Shown: positions 41,959-51,954, counted from the first letter of the stretch. The stretch is DNA of 64,000 nucleotides from Azospirillum sp. CAG:239 (GCA_000436375.1 FR885511.1:182891-246890); one strand, 5' to 3'. Notes: generated by a model not told the origin, from the sequence alone. Numbers and translations: made by a program.

Positions 41959-43317
41959 TCAAAGCAGATTCAGACTCTGGTTGGTGCGGGCGATGTCAGT
42001 GGTAAGTTTTTTGATTCGTTCGGAAAGCTGAGCGTTTTCAAAAATGTACAGGGCATCGTGAAAATGTTCAAGCGCTTCTTCAAGAGCGGCACGGTCGGCC
42101 TTGTTTTTGCCAATGCGATAGTAGATGTCGCCGATGTTTTCCGAACATTCGGCCCAGAGCAGCGGATCGCGGCGTTCGGTAATGACTTTTTGGCGGTTTT
42201 TGTAGCTGGCGATAGCCAATTCGGAAATGTCTTCGCTTTTGGTAAACGAACCCAGCAGCGAGAGCAGATAACCCAGCTGCCCCTGAATCTCGGCCCAAAA
42301 TTCGGGAAATAATGCGTAGGTATAGATTTTCTCGGCTTCGCGGAGTTGGAAGACGGCATCGCGGAGCGCCTGAATGTCTTCTTTCTGCCGCCAGTAGTTA
42401 AAGAACAGTTTGGACAGTTTGTAGGATATGTAGCCGTAGTCGTACGGATAGGTATATTTGCTGAGGTATTTTTGAGCCAGGCGGTAATATTCGATGGCGC
42501 CTTTGAAATAAGCGGCCGGATTTTTATCCATATAACGGGTGGCACAGTCGTAGAGCTGCCCGAGATGGTTGTAAATACAGCCCAGATGAATCGGCGAGGT
42601 AATCAGGTCCTGATGTTTAATGGCCGTGTCAAAAAGGCTTTTGACAATTTTGAAGTCGCGGCCGTCTGATTTGTCGAAAGCGTAGCTGAGGTAAATAATG
42701 CCCAAAAAGTTCATGATATAGGGCATATATTCGATGGACAGCGTTTTGGCTGAGTTGTCTTTAGACAGGCGGTCGATGATTTTTTTGAGCAGGTAGCGTT
42801 TGTAGACTTTGGCCTGAACTCCGGCGGCGTTCAGGGAACTGAGCAGGCCGCCGTAGATGAGGTTTATTACGGCGTCGGGATAGTTTTCGCCTTCGGGACG
42901 CGCCGGAATATAAAGGCTGTCCATCAGTGAAACAAAGGCCAGCTCCTCGTCTTCGTACTGACTGGGCACCTGAAAGTTCAGGCGGATACGGCTGCTTTCC
43001 CTGCAGCCCCAGAGCAGGACGTCGGCACCGGTCTTGTCCAGAATCGTCTGGCCTTTGTCAATAAGGTCAAACAAAGTGCGGCTTTCCAGATTGAGAAAAC
43101 TTTTGTTGAAAGGCTCGTCGAAATAGCCGACCTCTATCCCTTCGCGCGTTGCCAGCTGTCTGGCGATGATTTCGCCGCTGCTGCCTTCAACGTTGTCGCT
43201 GAACTCAATGACCTTGACCCGGAAGCGGGGCATGACAGCCGAAGCGGGGCTGACCGTTTCGGCAGAACGGCTGGCCGGATTTTGAAACAGTTTTTTTATT
43301 GCGCCGAAAAGTGCCAT
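41959..43317 (-). CDS. TPR-type hypothetical protein, 452 aa
   Basis: The C-terminal 250 residues are tetratricopeptide-like: repeated LGIIYLSYAFDKSD, IYNHLGQLYDCA, SYKLSKLFFNYW, IQGQLGYLLSLLGSF, CSENIGDIYYRIGKN units. The N-terminal part (RFRVKVIEFSDN, ADVLLWGCRESSRIRL) is alpha/beta and not recognised. Probably a scaffold or regulator. It ends a minus-strand run with the GT4-like, ketopantoate-reductase-like and rsmB genes and starts 16 bases after the GT4-like gene. Confidence 0.72.
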   Translation of the reverse strand: MALFGAIKKLFQNPASRSAETVSPASAVMPRFRVKVIEFSDNVEGSSGEIIARQLATREGIEVGYFDEPFNKSFLNLESRTLFDLIDKGQTILDKTGADVLLWGCRESSRIRLNFQVPSQYEDEELAFVSLMDSLYIPARPEGENYPDAVINLIYGGLLSSLNAAGVQAKVYKRYLLKKIIDRLSKDNSAKTLSIEYMPYIMNFLGIIYLSYAFDKSDGRDFKIVKSLFDTAIKHQDLITSPIHLGCIYNHLGQLYDCATRYMDKNPAAYFKGAIEYYRLAQKYLSKYTYPYDYGYISYKLSKLFFNYWRQKEDIQALRDAVFQLREAEKIYTYALFPEFWAEIQGQLGYLLSLLGSFTKSEDISELAIASYKNRQKVITERRDPLLWAECSENIGDIYYRIGKNKADRAALEEALEHFHDALYIFENAQLSERIKKLTTDIARTNQSLNLL

Positions 43318-43333
43318 CGTTTCGAGACCGTTC

Positions 43334-44398
43334 CTATCTGATTATCTTCTTTATGTCTTCGACATTATCTTTGATGTCGCGAATGACTTCGCGATTGATA
43401 TCTTTCAGGCTTTGCTGCGGTTCCTGCCAGTTATTGAGTTTGCTCATAAACCAGAGGGTAACGAGCGCGGCGGCCAGCGGCAAAGAATAGTTATTGGGCG
43501 CATAAACCTGAAAGCTGCCCAGAACCAGCAGGACGGTCAGCAGTTTGGCGACGTTTTGGCCGATTTCGGCCGGGGACAGGCCTGAGGCGTTAAGACGGTA
43601 ATACAGCGTATTGGAAACCAGGCTGCCGTCATTGGCAATCAGTTTGCGGCCGACGGCCCAGCAAATCTCAAGAATATAATACATGGCGTAAATCAGAGCG
43701 CAGCTGCCCGTGCCTTCGCGAGCCGTCAGAATCGTCAGCCAGCCGAGCAGGAATCCCAGCGAAACGCAGGCGCTGTCTTTGAGCAGAAGTTTGGCCGGAT
43801 ACCAGTTGTAAACGAGCAATGCGGTCAGGGCACCGAGCAGCGCGGCGGCAAAATTGCCGTATAAGAGCGGCAGGCCGCCGAGTACGGAAAGGATAAGCAG
43901 CCCGCAGACGAAACCGGAAGCCTGCAGGGAAGCGATGCCGTCAATGCCGTTCAGATAACGAAAACACCAGGCAAACAGCGTCCAGAGCAAGACGATGCAG
44001 AACCGATCGCCCCAGAAAGGCAGATGATTCTGAAACAGCATGAAATCGGCCGGCAGAAACGCAGTGCAGAGCAGCACGGCGCCTGCCAGTGCCGGCAGTG
44101 CAAAACGGTCGGTTTTTTTGAACAGGGAAACGGCATAAACCGCTGCTGCCGAAACAAAAGCGAGCAACAGGTCAACCCAGGTCAGCGGAAAAATCTGATC
44201 ATATGTCCGGTTGGCAAAGGTAAAAAGAAGGGCAAAAGCGGTAAAGGAAACCAGCAGCACCGGCAGGAAAGCATCGCGGCGCCAGCTGCTGCCGGGAACA
44301 GGAGATGACAATTCCGAAACGGCCAGCCGCAGACCGACAAGCGCGGCCAAGAAACAAACCAGAAAAGCGGCAAGAGTGATAATGTATGCAAATTCCAT
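43334..44398 (-). CDS. Glycosyltransferase family 4-like membrane protein (WecA/MraY-like)
   Basis: A 354-residue protein with about ten membrane helices. The motif YLNGIDGIASL matches the NxxDGxDGLA loop and VYNWYPAKLLLKDSACVSLGF matches the PAxxFxGDxGS loop of GT4 phosphosugar transferases. However, the N-terminal catalytic DD motif is absent and the second loop is altered (LKD for MGD). It may be a divergent or inactive GT4 homologue. The family adds a sugar phosphate to undecaprenyl phosphate. Confidence 0.65.
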   Translation of the reverse strand: MEFAYIITLAAFLVCFLAALVGLRLAVSELSSPVPGSSWRRDAFLPVLLVSFTAFALLFTFANRTYDQIFPLTWVDLLLAFVSAAAVYAVSLFKKTDRFALPALAGAVLLCTAFLPADFMLFQNHLPFWGDRFCIVLLWTLFAWCFRYLNGIDGIASLQASGFVCGLLILSVLGGLPLLYGNFAAALLGALTALLVYNWYPAKLLLKDSACVSLGFLLGWLTILTAREGTGSCALIYAMYYILEICWAVGRKLIANDGSLVSNTLYYRLNASGLSPAEIGQNVAKLLTVLLVLGSFQVYAPNNYSLPLAAALVTLWFMSKLNNWQEPQQSLKDINREVIRDIKDNVEDIKKIIR

Positions 44399-44478
44399 GG
44401 GCCAGAGCCTTTTGATTATTGAGCCAACTTACTTTTTTATAATCCGTTTCTTCTTTTTCTTCAACCTGCAAAGCACTT

Positions 44479-45471
44479 TTATACTAAGATTAAGTTGTAT
44501 ATCTGCTTGAGAATTTTGTTGAGGCTGCTGTCCATAAAGCGGATTTTGGCGCTGCGTGCGGCGTTCATCAGCACCGAGCTGATGAGGTTGGCCTCGCCGT
44601 AGCCGCCGGCGTTGATTTCGTCCTGAAGCGGAAAGCGATAGTTCATCGGCGCGGCGTAAAGCTTTTTGACCAGCGGCTCGCAATCCAGTTCCAGTCCTTC
44701 GCCGGCGGCAATCGCCGCCGTTTCGGCAATCAGCCGAGGAATTTGGTCTCGAAGCTGCTTGTCCTTGGTAATGTCAAACAGATTTTTGTTGTTGAGGGCG
44801 GACAAAAGCGAACCGACCGCGTAAGGTGCGAAAAATTCCCAGTAACAGCGTACGGTGTCGGTTTCGTATCCGACGTTCAGGCCGGTGTAGGCAAAAATGT
44901 CCGGAAAAGGGTTTTCTTTCTCCCAGTTGACGTTTTTGCAGATTTTTACCTGCGGCGTGCGGCCGTAAAGAAAAACCTGCTGTCCGTTCTGTTGCAGATA
45001 GCCGTCGAAAAAGGCCCGGAAAAGATTGCCGCCGACCATGGCTTCAATGTAGTTGACGTCTTTGAGCGGCGTAAAGCACAGAACCGGCGCCGCGCCGATT
45101 TTGTCTTTGGCCACGGCGGCCAGCGAGGCGTTGACATGGCCTGCGTCGGCGGCGATGATAACCAGTTTCGGTTCTTCCTTTATCCAGAAAGAAGTGTTGA
45201 ACTTGTAGCGGCTGAGTTTGAGGCTGCTGTCTTCCTTGAGGCTGATGCCGTTGGTGGAAAAGCTGAGGTTGTTTTCTTTGCCGGCGATGACGATGACATC
45301 GTGTCCGGCGTCGGTCAGTTTGGCGGCCAGATAGCAGGTAAGGGCATTGTCGCCGATGACATAGACCGGGCGCGTGTCGGAAGGCGGGTTTCTGACTTCG
45401 TCTTCGGCCGTTTCGGCTTCAGGCTCGAGCGCGGCGGGTTTGGTATTGAAGATATCTTTGCGGAAAAACAT
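44479..45471 (-). CDS. Ketopantoate reductase-like (ApbA/PanE superfamily) protein
   Basis: A 330-residue Rossmann-fold protein. The nucleotide-binding segment is VYVIGDNALTCYLAAKLTDAGHDVIV, preceded by a 35-residue acidic, disordered-looking N-terminus. The C-terminal half is helical as in PanE (AAGEGLELDCEPLVKKL, GGYGEANLISSVL). The Gly-rich loop is atypical (GDNALTC for GxGxxG), so activity is uncertain. It starts at the base after the rsmB stop codon, implying co-translation. Confidence 0.7.
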   Translation of the reverse strand: MFFRKDIFNTKPAALEPEAETAEDEVRNPPSDTRPVYVIGDNALTCYLAAKLTDAGHDVIVIAGKENNLSFSTNGISLKEDSSLKLSRYKFNTSFWIKEEPKLVIIAADAGHVNASLAAVAKDKIGAAPVLCFTPLKDVNYIEAMVGGNLFRAFFDGYLQQNGQQVFLYGRTPQVKICKNVNWEKENPFPDIFAYTGLNVGYETDTVRCYWEFFAPYAVGSLLSALNNKNLFDITKDKQLRDQIPRLIAETAAIAAGEGLELDCEPLVKKLYAAPMNYRFPLQDEINAGGYGEANLISSVLMNAARSAKIRFMDSSLNKILKQIYNLILV

Positions 45472-46767
45472 TCAGGCAACCTTTTGCAGTTTGGCAATGA
45501 AAAAAGAATCAAGGCCTCCGCAGTCCGCGAGATGGAACGGCAGTGTACGGATGCAGCCTTCGGGGGTAAAAATTTCGGAAATGTCGGGACCGGGGCCGCG
45601 GCATATATCTTCGGCGGCGAGCGGGCAAAGCCGGAAGCCGGCATGCGTTTCCAAAAATGTTTTCAGCTGTTCTTCGCCTTCGGCTTTAGCGATTGAGCAA
45701 ACACAGTAAACGAGAAAGCCTCCCGGCTTGAGCGCGGGCGGAACGGCGTCGAGCAGTTTTTTCTGCAGAACGGTTTGTTTCTCGACATCGGCGACGGTTT
45801 TGATATGTACGAGTTCCGGGTGCCGACGGAGTGTTCCGGTCGCAGAGCAGGGCGCATCGAGAAGAATGGCGTCGAACTGTCCGCTTTTGCAATTCTGCAA
45901 ATAGTCCGCGCCGTCGGCGCAGACGGTCTGCGGCGGCGAGAACTGCAGGCGCGCCATATTGTCACGCAGTTTTTTCAGACGGGTTTCGGAAATGTCCAGA
46001 GAAATGACTTCGGCGCCGCCGTTGATGAGCTGGGCGGTTTTGCCGCCGGGAGCGGCGCACATGTCAAGAACTTTCAGGCCGCGGATATCGCCGAGGCATT
46101 TGACAGGCAGAGCCGCCGCCGCGTCCTGAACCCACCAGGCGCCGCTTTCGTAGCCTTCGATTTCGGCAATGCGGCCGTTGTTGCTCAGACGGACGGAACC
46201 CGTCGGCAGCAGCAGGCCGCCGAGCCTCTGCGCCCAACCGGCCGGATCGGCCTTGACGGTAAGGTCGAGCGCCGGTTCGATTAATGCGGCCGCTTGCATT
46301 TTGGAAACGGTCTTTTTGCCGTAAGCATGATTGAGAATCCGGTAAAACTCCGAAGTGAAAAACTCTCCCGTATCGCGGTTTTTCAACTCCTCACGATCGG
46401 CGCAGGCTTTGCGGAGGACGGCGTTGACGAATCCGGCGACATATTTGTCGGCTTTTCTTTTGACGATTTCGACCCAGCTGTTGATGACGGCATAGTCCGG
46501 CGTTTCCATAAAGAGAATCTCGGTCAGGCCGAGCAGCATGGCAAATTCGGCAAAGGCGGCTTTTTCGGGAAGTTTTTTTCTGGCGTATTGTCTGAGTGCC
46601 TTCTTCAGAAAAACCAGCCGGCGCAGCGCCGTGAGTACCAGCATGTTGGCAAAAGCAGCGTCTTTGCCGGCGAGCGAATCGACAGAGCCTTTAACCTCGC
46701 TGAAAAAGGCTTTTTCGGTCAGGACTTTTTGAAGCATTTCGGCGGCGGTTTGGCGGGGATCTGGCAT
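45472..46767 (-). CDS. rsmB: 16S rRNA (cytosine-967-C5)-methyltransferase RsmB
   Basis: A 431-residue protein with an N-terminal NusB-like domain (AAEMLQKVLTEKAFF) and a C-terminal Nol1/Nop2/Sun methyltransferase. Motif I VLDMCAAPGGKTAQL, motif IV LLDAPCSATGTLRRHP (catalytic Cys) and the second Cys in YCVCSIAKAEGEEQ are intact. It methylates C967 of 16S rRNA. First gene of a four-gene minus-strand run. Confidence 0.95.
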   Translation of the reverse strand: MPDPRQTAAEMLQKVLTEKAFFSEVKGSVDSLAGKDAAFANMLVLTALRRLVFLKKALRQYARKKLPEKAAFAEFAMLLGLTEILFMETPDYAVINSWVEIVKRKADKYVAGFVNAVLRKACADREELKNRDTGEFFTSEFYRILNHAYGKKTVSKMQAAALIEPALDLTVKADPAGWAQRLGGLLLPTGSVRLSNNGRIAEIEGYESGAWWVQDAAAALPVKCLGDIRGLKVLDMCAAPGGKTAQLINGGAEVISLDISETRLKKLRDNMARLQFSPPQTVCADGADYLQNCKSGQFDAILLDAPCSATGTLRRHPELVHIKTVADVEKQTVLQKKLLDAVPPALKPGGFLVYCVCSIAKAEGEEQLKTFLETHAGFRLCPLAAEDICRGPGPDISEIFTPEGCIRTLPFHLADCGGLDSFFIAKLQKVA

Positions 46768-46917
46768 CTTTCGTTCCTTGTTGAGGGTAATTTTTGCCTA
46801 TCTTATGCAAAAGACACGTTAATTACAAGTGAGAAAATGGCGCAAGTGACTTGTCTTTTGGTGAAAAGTATTATACTTTTGGTGCAATGTGTAATTTGAA
46901 TGAATGAGGTTTATCCG

Positions 46918-47385
46918 ATGAAAAAGCAACTAAGCACGGTTCTGATTGCAATACTGACGGTTTCCGGCTGTTCCTGGCTGCCGTCGATGTCATCCCTTAA
47001 TCCGTTTGCCGAGGGTGCGCCCGAAGCAGAAAGCGAAGCGCCGGCAGAAGAAAGCATAGGGGTTAATCCGTATTTGTGGCAGGCGGCGCTTACGAAGCTT
47101 TCCTTTATGCCCCTTGCTTCGGCGGATTCCGCCGGCGGCGTTATCATTACCGACTGGGCGGCGATGGACAACATTCAGAACGAGCAGTTCAAAATTACCG
47201 TCAACATTTTGTCACGCAATCTGCGTGCCGACTGCCTGAAAGTGGCAGTCTTCAAAAGAGTTCTGCGCGACGGCAAGTGGGTTAACGACACGGCGGACAG
47301 AAGACTGGCCGGCGAGATTGAGAACGCCATCCTGACCCAGGCCAGAAAACTGTACAGAAGAGATTTAGCGGCTAGAGAGGAATAA
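46918..47385 (+). CDS. DUF3576 outer-membrane-type lipoprotein
   Basis: A 155-residue lipoprotein with signal MKKQLSTVLIAILTVSGC (lipobox VSGC). The mature part contains VNPYLWQAALTKLSFMPLASADSAGGVIITDW, seen as NPYLWQAALTKLSF and AGGVIITDW, typical of DUF3576, an alphaproteobacterial family of unknown role. The ATG at 46918 has GAGG about 9 bases upstream. It begins an operon with leuS, lptE and holA (6-base gap to leuS), a conserved alphaproteobacterial order. Confidence 0.92.
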   Translation: MKKQLSTVLIAILTVSGCSWLPSMSSLNPFAEGAPEAESEAPAEESIGVNPYLWQAALTKLSFMPLASADSAGGVIITDWAAMDNIQNEQFKITVNILSRNLRADCLKVAVFKRVLRDGKWVNDTADRRLAGEIENAILTQARKLYRRDLAAREE

Positions 47386-47391
47386 GCGAAA

Positions 47392-49890
47392 ATGACCGAG
47401 AACAATGCCAGATACAACGGCAAAGCAAGTTTTGAAGAATGGCGCAAGGAATGGGCGCTGGAAGACAGGTACAATTTTCATACCATTGAGAAAAAGTGGC
47501 AGAAAATCTGGGACGACGAGAAAGCCTACAAGGTGGAAATCGACCATGACAAGGAAAAATTTTATGCCCTGGTCGAGTTTCCGTATCCGTCCGGCGCCGG
47601 TTTGCATGTCGGACATCCGCGTTCTTACACCGCTTTGGACGTCATTGCCCGCAAAAAACGCATGCAGGGCTTTAATGTTTTGTATCCGATGGGCTTTGAC
47701 GCTTTCGGGCTGCCGGCCGAAAACTACGCCATCAAAACCGGCGTGCACCCGGCGGTTTCGACGCAGGCCAACATCAAGACCTTTACCAAACAACTGAAAT
47801 CGCTCGGCTTCAGTTTTGACTGGGACAGATGTATCGACACCTCGTCGCCGGAATATTTCAAGTGGACACAGTGGATGTTCATCAAGTTCTTTGAAAAGGG
47901 ATTGGCCTATAAAGACAAAATTGCCATCAACTGGTGCCCGTCCTGCAAGGTCGGCCTGGCCAACGAAGAGGTTGTCAACGGCTGCTGCGAGCGCTGCGGC
48001 GCGCAGGTGGTGCGCAAAAACAAAGAACAGTGGATGATTGCGATTACCAAATACGCCGACCGTTTGATCAACGATTTGGACGGGCTGGATTTTATTGACC
48101 GCGTCAAATCGCAACAGGTTAACTGGATCGGCCGTTCGGAAGGCGCCGAGCTTGACTTCGGCCTGACCGACAATAACGGCGCGCCTTTGGGTGACAAAAA
48201 GCTGACCGTTTTCACGACCCGTCCGGATACGGCTTTCGGTGTTACCTATATGGTTCTGGCGCCGGAGCACGAATATGTCGGCGCGCTGGCGGACAAATTT
48301 GAAAATGCCGGGGAAGTCAAGGCCTATGTTGCCGAAACAGCTAAGAAATCGGATTTGCAACGTACGGCGAACGATTCCAAAACCGGTGTCGAACTGAAAG
48401 GAATCAAGGCCAAAAACCCGTATAACGGCGAGTTGATTCCGGTGTTTATTTCCGATTATGTGCTGATGGGCTACGGTACCGGCGCGATTATGGCGGTGCC
48501 GGCGCATGATCAGCGCGACTATGACTTTGCCAAAGCTTTCGGTCTGCCGATTATTCAGGTTCTGGAAGGCGGCGACATTTCCGAAAAGGCGTGGGAAGAG
48601 GACGGCGCACATGTCAACTCAGGTTTTCTGAACGGCATGAACAAGGAAGACGGCATGAAAGCTGCCATCAGGTATGCCGAAGAGCATGGTTTCGGCCGTT
48701 CGAAAGTTAACTTCAAACTGCGCGACTGGGTTTTCTCCCGCCAGCGTTACTGGGGCGAACCGATACCGATGGTTTATTGCGAGAAATGCGGCTGGCAGCC
48801 GATACCCGAATCGGAACTGCCGCTGACGCTGCCTCCGGTTCCGGACTATCATCCGAACGATGAGGGCGAATCGCCGCTGTCAAAGGCCGGCGACTGGTTG
48901 AACGCCACATGTCCGAAATGCGGCGGACATGCCCGCCGGGAAACGGACACAATGCCGAACTGGGCAGGTTCCTCCTGGTATTTCCTGCGTTATTGCGACC
49001 CGCACAACGACAAGGCGTTTGCATCCAAGGAAGCTCTGGACTACTGGATGAACGTCGATTGGTATAACGGCGGTATGGAACATACGACGCTGCATCTGCT
49101 GTATTCGCGTTTCTGGCATAAGTTCTTGTATGACTGCGGCTTGGTTCCGACCAAAGAACCTTACAACAAGCGTACTTCGCATGGCATGATTTTGGCTGAA
49201 AACGGAGAGAAGATGTCGAAGTCGCGCGGCAACGTCATTAATCCGGACGATATTGTCGACGCCTACGGCGCGGATACGTTCCGCTTATATGAAATGTTCA
49301 TCGGACCCTTTGACCAGGTCGCAATGTGGTCGGACGAGAGCCTGATGGGCGTTTACCGTTTTGTCAGCAAGGTTTATGCGCTGATGAAGAAGGTATATGA
49401 CGTTCAGCCGAACGAGAAGGATCTGCGCGCGATGCACAAGTGCATTCTTGAAGTGACCGAGCGCATAGACCAGATGAAGTTCAATACGGCGGTTTCGTCG
49501 TTGATGACCTATGTCAACTATATGTCAGGGCTGGAAAAGGTTCCGGCCGAGCTGTATTTGACGCTGTTGAAACTGATGTCGCCTTTTACACCGCATCTGG
49601 CCGAGGAAATGTGGGCGCGTATGGGCAAACAGTCGCTGATTATTACCGAAAGCTGGCCGCAGGGCGATGCTAAATTGGCGCAGGACGACGTCGTAACGAT
49701 TGCGGTTCAGGTCTGCGGCAAAATGCGCGGCACGATTGAAATGCCGAAAGACGCCTCAAAAGAAGACCTTGAAAAGGCGGCGCTGAACGTCGACAATGTC
49801 AAACGTCAGCTGGAAGGCCAGGAAGTCATCAAGATTATCGTCGTTCCGAACAAAATCGTTAATATCGTTGCCAAGGCCGCTGCGGCTTAG
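47392..49890 (+). CDS. leuS: Leucyl-tRNA synthetase
   Basis: An 832-residue class I synthetase. HIGH-type motif GLHVGHPRSYT, the editing domain (TTRPDTAFGVTYMVLAPEH), and KMSKSRGN (in GEKMSKSRGNVINPDDI) are present. It charges tRNA-Leu. Full-length for bacterial LeuRS. Second gene of the DUF3576-leuS-lptE-holA operon. Confidence 0.99.
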   Translation: MTENNARYNGKASFEEWRKEWALEDRYNFHTIEKKWQKIWDDEKAYKVEIDHDKEKFYALVEFPYPSGAGLHVGHPRSYTALDVIARKKRMQGFNVLYPMGFDAFGLPAENYAIKTGVHPAVSTQANIKTFTKQLKSLGFSFDWDRCIDTSSPEYFKWTQWMFIKFFEKGLAYKDKIAINWCPSCKVGLANEEVVNGCCERCGAQVVRKNKEQWMIAITKYADRLINDLDGLDFIDRVKSQQVNWIGRSEGAELDFGLTDNNGAPLGDKKLTVFTTRPDTAFGVTYMVLAPEHEYVGALADKFENAGEVKAYVAETAKKSDLQRTANDSKTGVELKGIKAKNPYNGELIPVFISDYVLMGYGTGAIMAVPAHDQRDYDFAKAFGLPIIQVLEGGDISEKAWEEDGAHVNSGFLNGMNKEDGMKAAIRYAEEHGFGRSKVNFKLRDWVFSRQRYWGEPIPMVYCEKCGWQPIPESELPLTLPPVPDYHPNDEGESPLSKAGDWLNATCPKCGGHARRETDTMPNWAGSSWYFLRYCDPHNDKAFASKEALDYWMNVDWYNGGMEHTTLHLLYSRFWHKFLYDCGLVPTKEPYNKRTSHGMILAENGEKMSKSRGNVINPDDIVDAYGADTFRLYEMFIGPFDQVAMWSDESLMGVYRFVSKVYALMKKVYDVQPNEKDLRAMHKCILEVTERIDQMKFNTAVSSLMTYVNYMSGLEKVPAELYLTLLKLMSPFTPHLAEEMWARMGKQSLIITESWPQGDAKLAQDDVVTIAVQVCGKMRGTIEMPKDASKEDLEKAALNVDNVKRQLEGQEVIKIIVVPNKIVNIVAKAAAA

Positions 49891-49905
49891 AGAGGAGTTC
49901 CGAAA

Positions 49906-50460
49906 ATGAAAAAATGTCGGGTTTTGCTTTTGCTTTTGCTGCTCTCCGCCTGTGGGTTTCAGCCGTTGTACGTGGAAAAAAAGCATAACAACGCCTGGTA
50001 TTTTTCCGGCGACTTTGATACTTCAATTACGCGGGAGATGTCGCAGATTAAGGTTGAACCGATTGAAGAGCGGTTCGGTCAGATTGTGCGCAACGAACTG
50101 CTGGACAGCCTGACGCCGCGCGGTGTTCCGTCGCATCCTAAGTATCGTCTGTATGTCGAACTGACGGACCGCCAGATTATTCAGCAGGCGCTGCGCAACG
50201 ACATTACGGCAACCCGCGAGCAGGTTCGCTACCGGGTGGATTATATTCTGTATGATGCCCAGAGTGACGAGGAACTGGTGCGCGGCAACAGCATCGCCTA
50301 TTCCAGCTATGACATTATGTCCAATCCGTATTCGACGACGATTGCCGAGAAAAAAGGCGAAAAAGACTGTGCGCAGATTATTGCCAATGACATAGCGCTG
50401 CGTCTGGGGGCATATTTCCATTCCCGGAAAACCGGCGTGGGAGACAGCAGTGCAATTTAA
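49906..50460 (+). CDS. lptE: LPS-assembly lipoprotein LptE
   Basis: A 184-residue lipoprotein beginning MKKCRVLLLLLLLSACGFQPLY; the lipobox LSAC followed by GFQPLY is the alphaproteobacterial LptE mark. LptE plugs LptD and helps deliver LPS to the outer leaflet. It overlaps holA by 11 bases. The presence of lptE supports an LPS-bearing outer membrane. Confidence 0.92.
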   Translation: MKKCRVLLLLLLLSACGFQPLYVEKKHNNAWYFSGDFDTSITREMSQIKVEPIEERFGQIVRNELLDSLTPRGVPSHPKYRLYVELTDRQIIQQALRNDITATREQVRYRVDYILYDAQSDEELVRGNSIAYSSYDIMSNPYSTTIAEKKGEKDCAQIIANDIALRLGAYFHSRKTGVGDSSAI

Positions 50461-51475
50461 ACAGGCACAAATAGACAAGTATCTGAAGAAGCCGGACGAC
50501 GTGCTGCGCTGCGCGGTAATTTACGGCAGCAACGAGGGACTGCAGGCCGAATATGTCAAGAAATTTACAACGGCAGTTTGTCCGGATCCATATGACCCGT
50601 TTCGGGTCGTTTACCTGAACGGGAGCGACGTTAACGGCGATCCGGGAATTCTGTTCGGCGAATATAACGGGCAGTCGCTGATGGGCGGCCGCCGCGTGGT
50701 TATCGTACGGGACGGAGACAATAATCTGACCAAACATGTCAAAGCCCTGCTGGAAAATAATGTTTCCGACACGCTGCTGATTGTGTCTTCGGGAAGTCTG
50801 AACAAGAAGTCTTCGCTGGTCAGGCTGGCGGAAGAAAACGAGAATATGGCGGCAATCGCCTGCTATGAAGACCGTGACGAAGATATTTTCAACTCGACCC
50901 GCGCCAAGTTTATCGAAAACGGGATTACTATCGGCAATGAGGCGCTGCAGCTGTTGTGTGCACGGCTTTCCAACGACCGGATGAGTAATTCCGGCGAAAT
51001 CGAAAAACTGATAACCTATCTCGGCGATCATAAGAACGTAACGGTTGAAGATGTGCAGAAAATTATCAGCGATGCGTCTTCTTCTTCCGGCGACGACGTT
51101 TGTTTTGCCGCGGCGGGCGGTTATGCGGACAAAGCGCTGGCCGCTTTCAACAAGCTGGTTAACGAAGGTAACGAGCCGATTTCGATTATTCGCAGCCTGA
51201 CGTATCATTTTAACAAGATTTTGACCTGCAAGGCTTTCATGGAAAACGGCGACACCGTAGACAAGGCGGTTTTCAAGCTGCAGCCGCGGATTATCTTTTT
51301 TCGCGAATCGAGTTTTAAACGGCAGGTCAGCATTTGGCCGCGAGAGAAACTGCTCAGCGTGCTGGAGCTTCTCTACAAGTGCGAACGCGACTGCAAGACG
51401 ACCAACATGCCGGTTGTGGATATTGTGTCTTATACGCTTATGCAGATTTCGTCCGCGGCAAGAAAACTTGCGTAA
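50450..51475 (+). CDS. holA: DNA polymerase III delta subunit
   Basis: A 341-residue HolA. The N-terminal AVIYGSNEGLQAEYVKKF and PFRVVYLNG, the internal LLIVSSGSLNKKSSLVRLAEE, and the C-terminal DIVSYTLMQISSAARKLA fit the delta subunit of the clamp loader. It opens the sliding clamp. Last gene of the leuS operon; overlaps lptE by 11 bases. Confidence 0.93.
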   Translation: MQFKQAQIDKYLKKPDDVLRCAVIYGSNEGLQAEYVKKFTTAVCPDPYDPFRVVYLNGSDVNGDPGILFGEYNGQSLMGGRRVVIVRDGDNNLTKHVKALLENNVSDTLLIVSSGSLNKKSSLVRLAEENENMAAIACYEDRDEDIFNSTRAKFIENGITIGNEALQLLCARLSNDRMSNSGEIEKLITYLGDHKNVTVEDVQKIISDASSSSGDDVCFAAAGGYADKALAAFNKLVNEGNEPISIIRSLTYHFNKILTCKAFMENGDTVDKAVFKLQPRIIFFRESSFKRQVSIWPREKLLSVLELLYKCERDCKTTNMPVVDIVSYTLMQISSAARKLA

Positions 51476-51544
51476 AGTTATTTTCTTAATTTTCCGGTTT
51501 TTGATCCAGCGGGCGTAAAATGGTCCGTATCGAAACGGCAGTTT

Positions 51545-51883
51545 TTATTCGGCGGCGGCAAAGGCTTTTTCAAAAACGCGGTTTTGCAGCCGCAGGTATT
51601 CTTTCAGTATTTCGGGAGCAACACTGCCGGTGCGGCTGAAATAGGTGTAGCCGCGTTTAATCAGTTTCCGGGCATAAAGTTTATTGTACAGAAAAGCAAA
51701 AGGGACTGCAGCCAGGCCGAAAGTCACAATCTGAGAAAAGAGAATGATTGCGGTCCACAGCCAGTCTTTGCGATGCAGGGGAACCAGAAATCCAAACAGC
51801 AGAACCGTCCATGAAAAACCGGTCGGAGCAACTTTGATTATTCCGGTGCGGGGATTTTTGAAGATTAAATTTGCGCCTGCCAT
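51545..51883 (-). CDS. Small HrgC/DUF2628-like membrane protein
   Basis: A 112-residue protein. The motif KVAPTGFSWTVLLFGFLVPLHRKDW, seen as GFSWTVLLFGFLVPL, matches the GFSWTxxxFGFxPxLxRxDW pattern of HrgC-like proteins; a second hydrophobic segment (TAIILFSQIVTFGLAAVPF) follows, then a basic C-terminus. Two membrane helices. Role unknown. The ATG at 51883 is preferred over 51895. Confidence 0.72.
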   Translation of the reverse strand: MAGANLIFKNPRTGIIKVAPTGFSWTVLLFGFLVPLHRKDWLWTAIILFSQIVTFGLAAVPFAFLYNKLYARKLIKRGYTYFSRTGSVAPEILKEYLRLQNRVFEKAFAAAE

Positions 51884-51954
51884 ATCAGTCCTCAATTTTG
51901 TTTTCTTTGATTGTACATCAGAGTTATTGATTAATCTTTAATGACGGAAAAATT

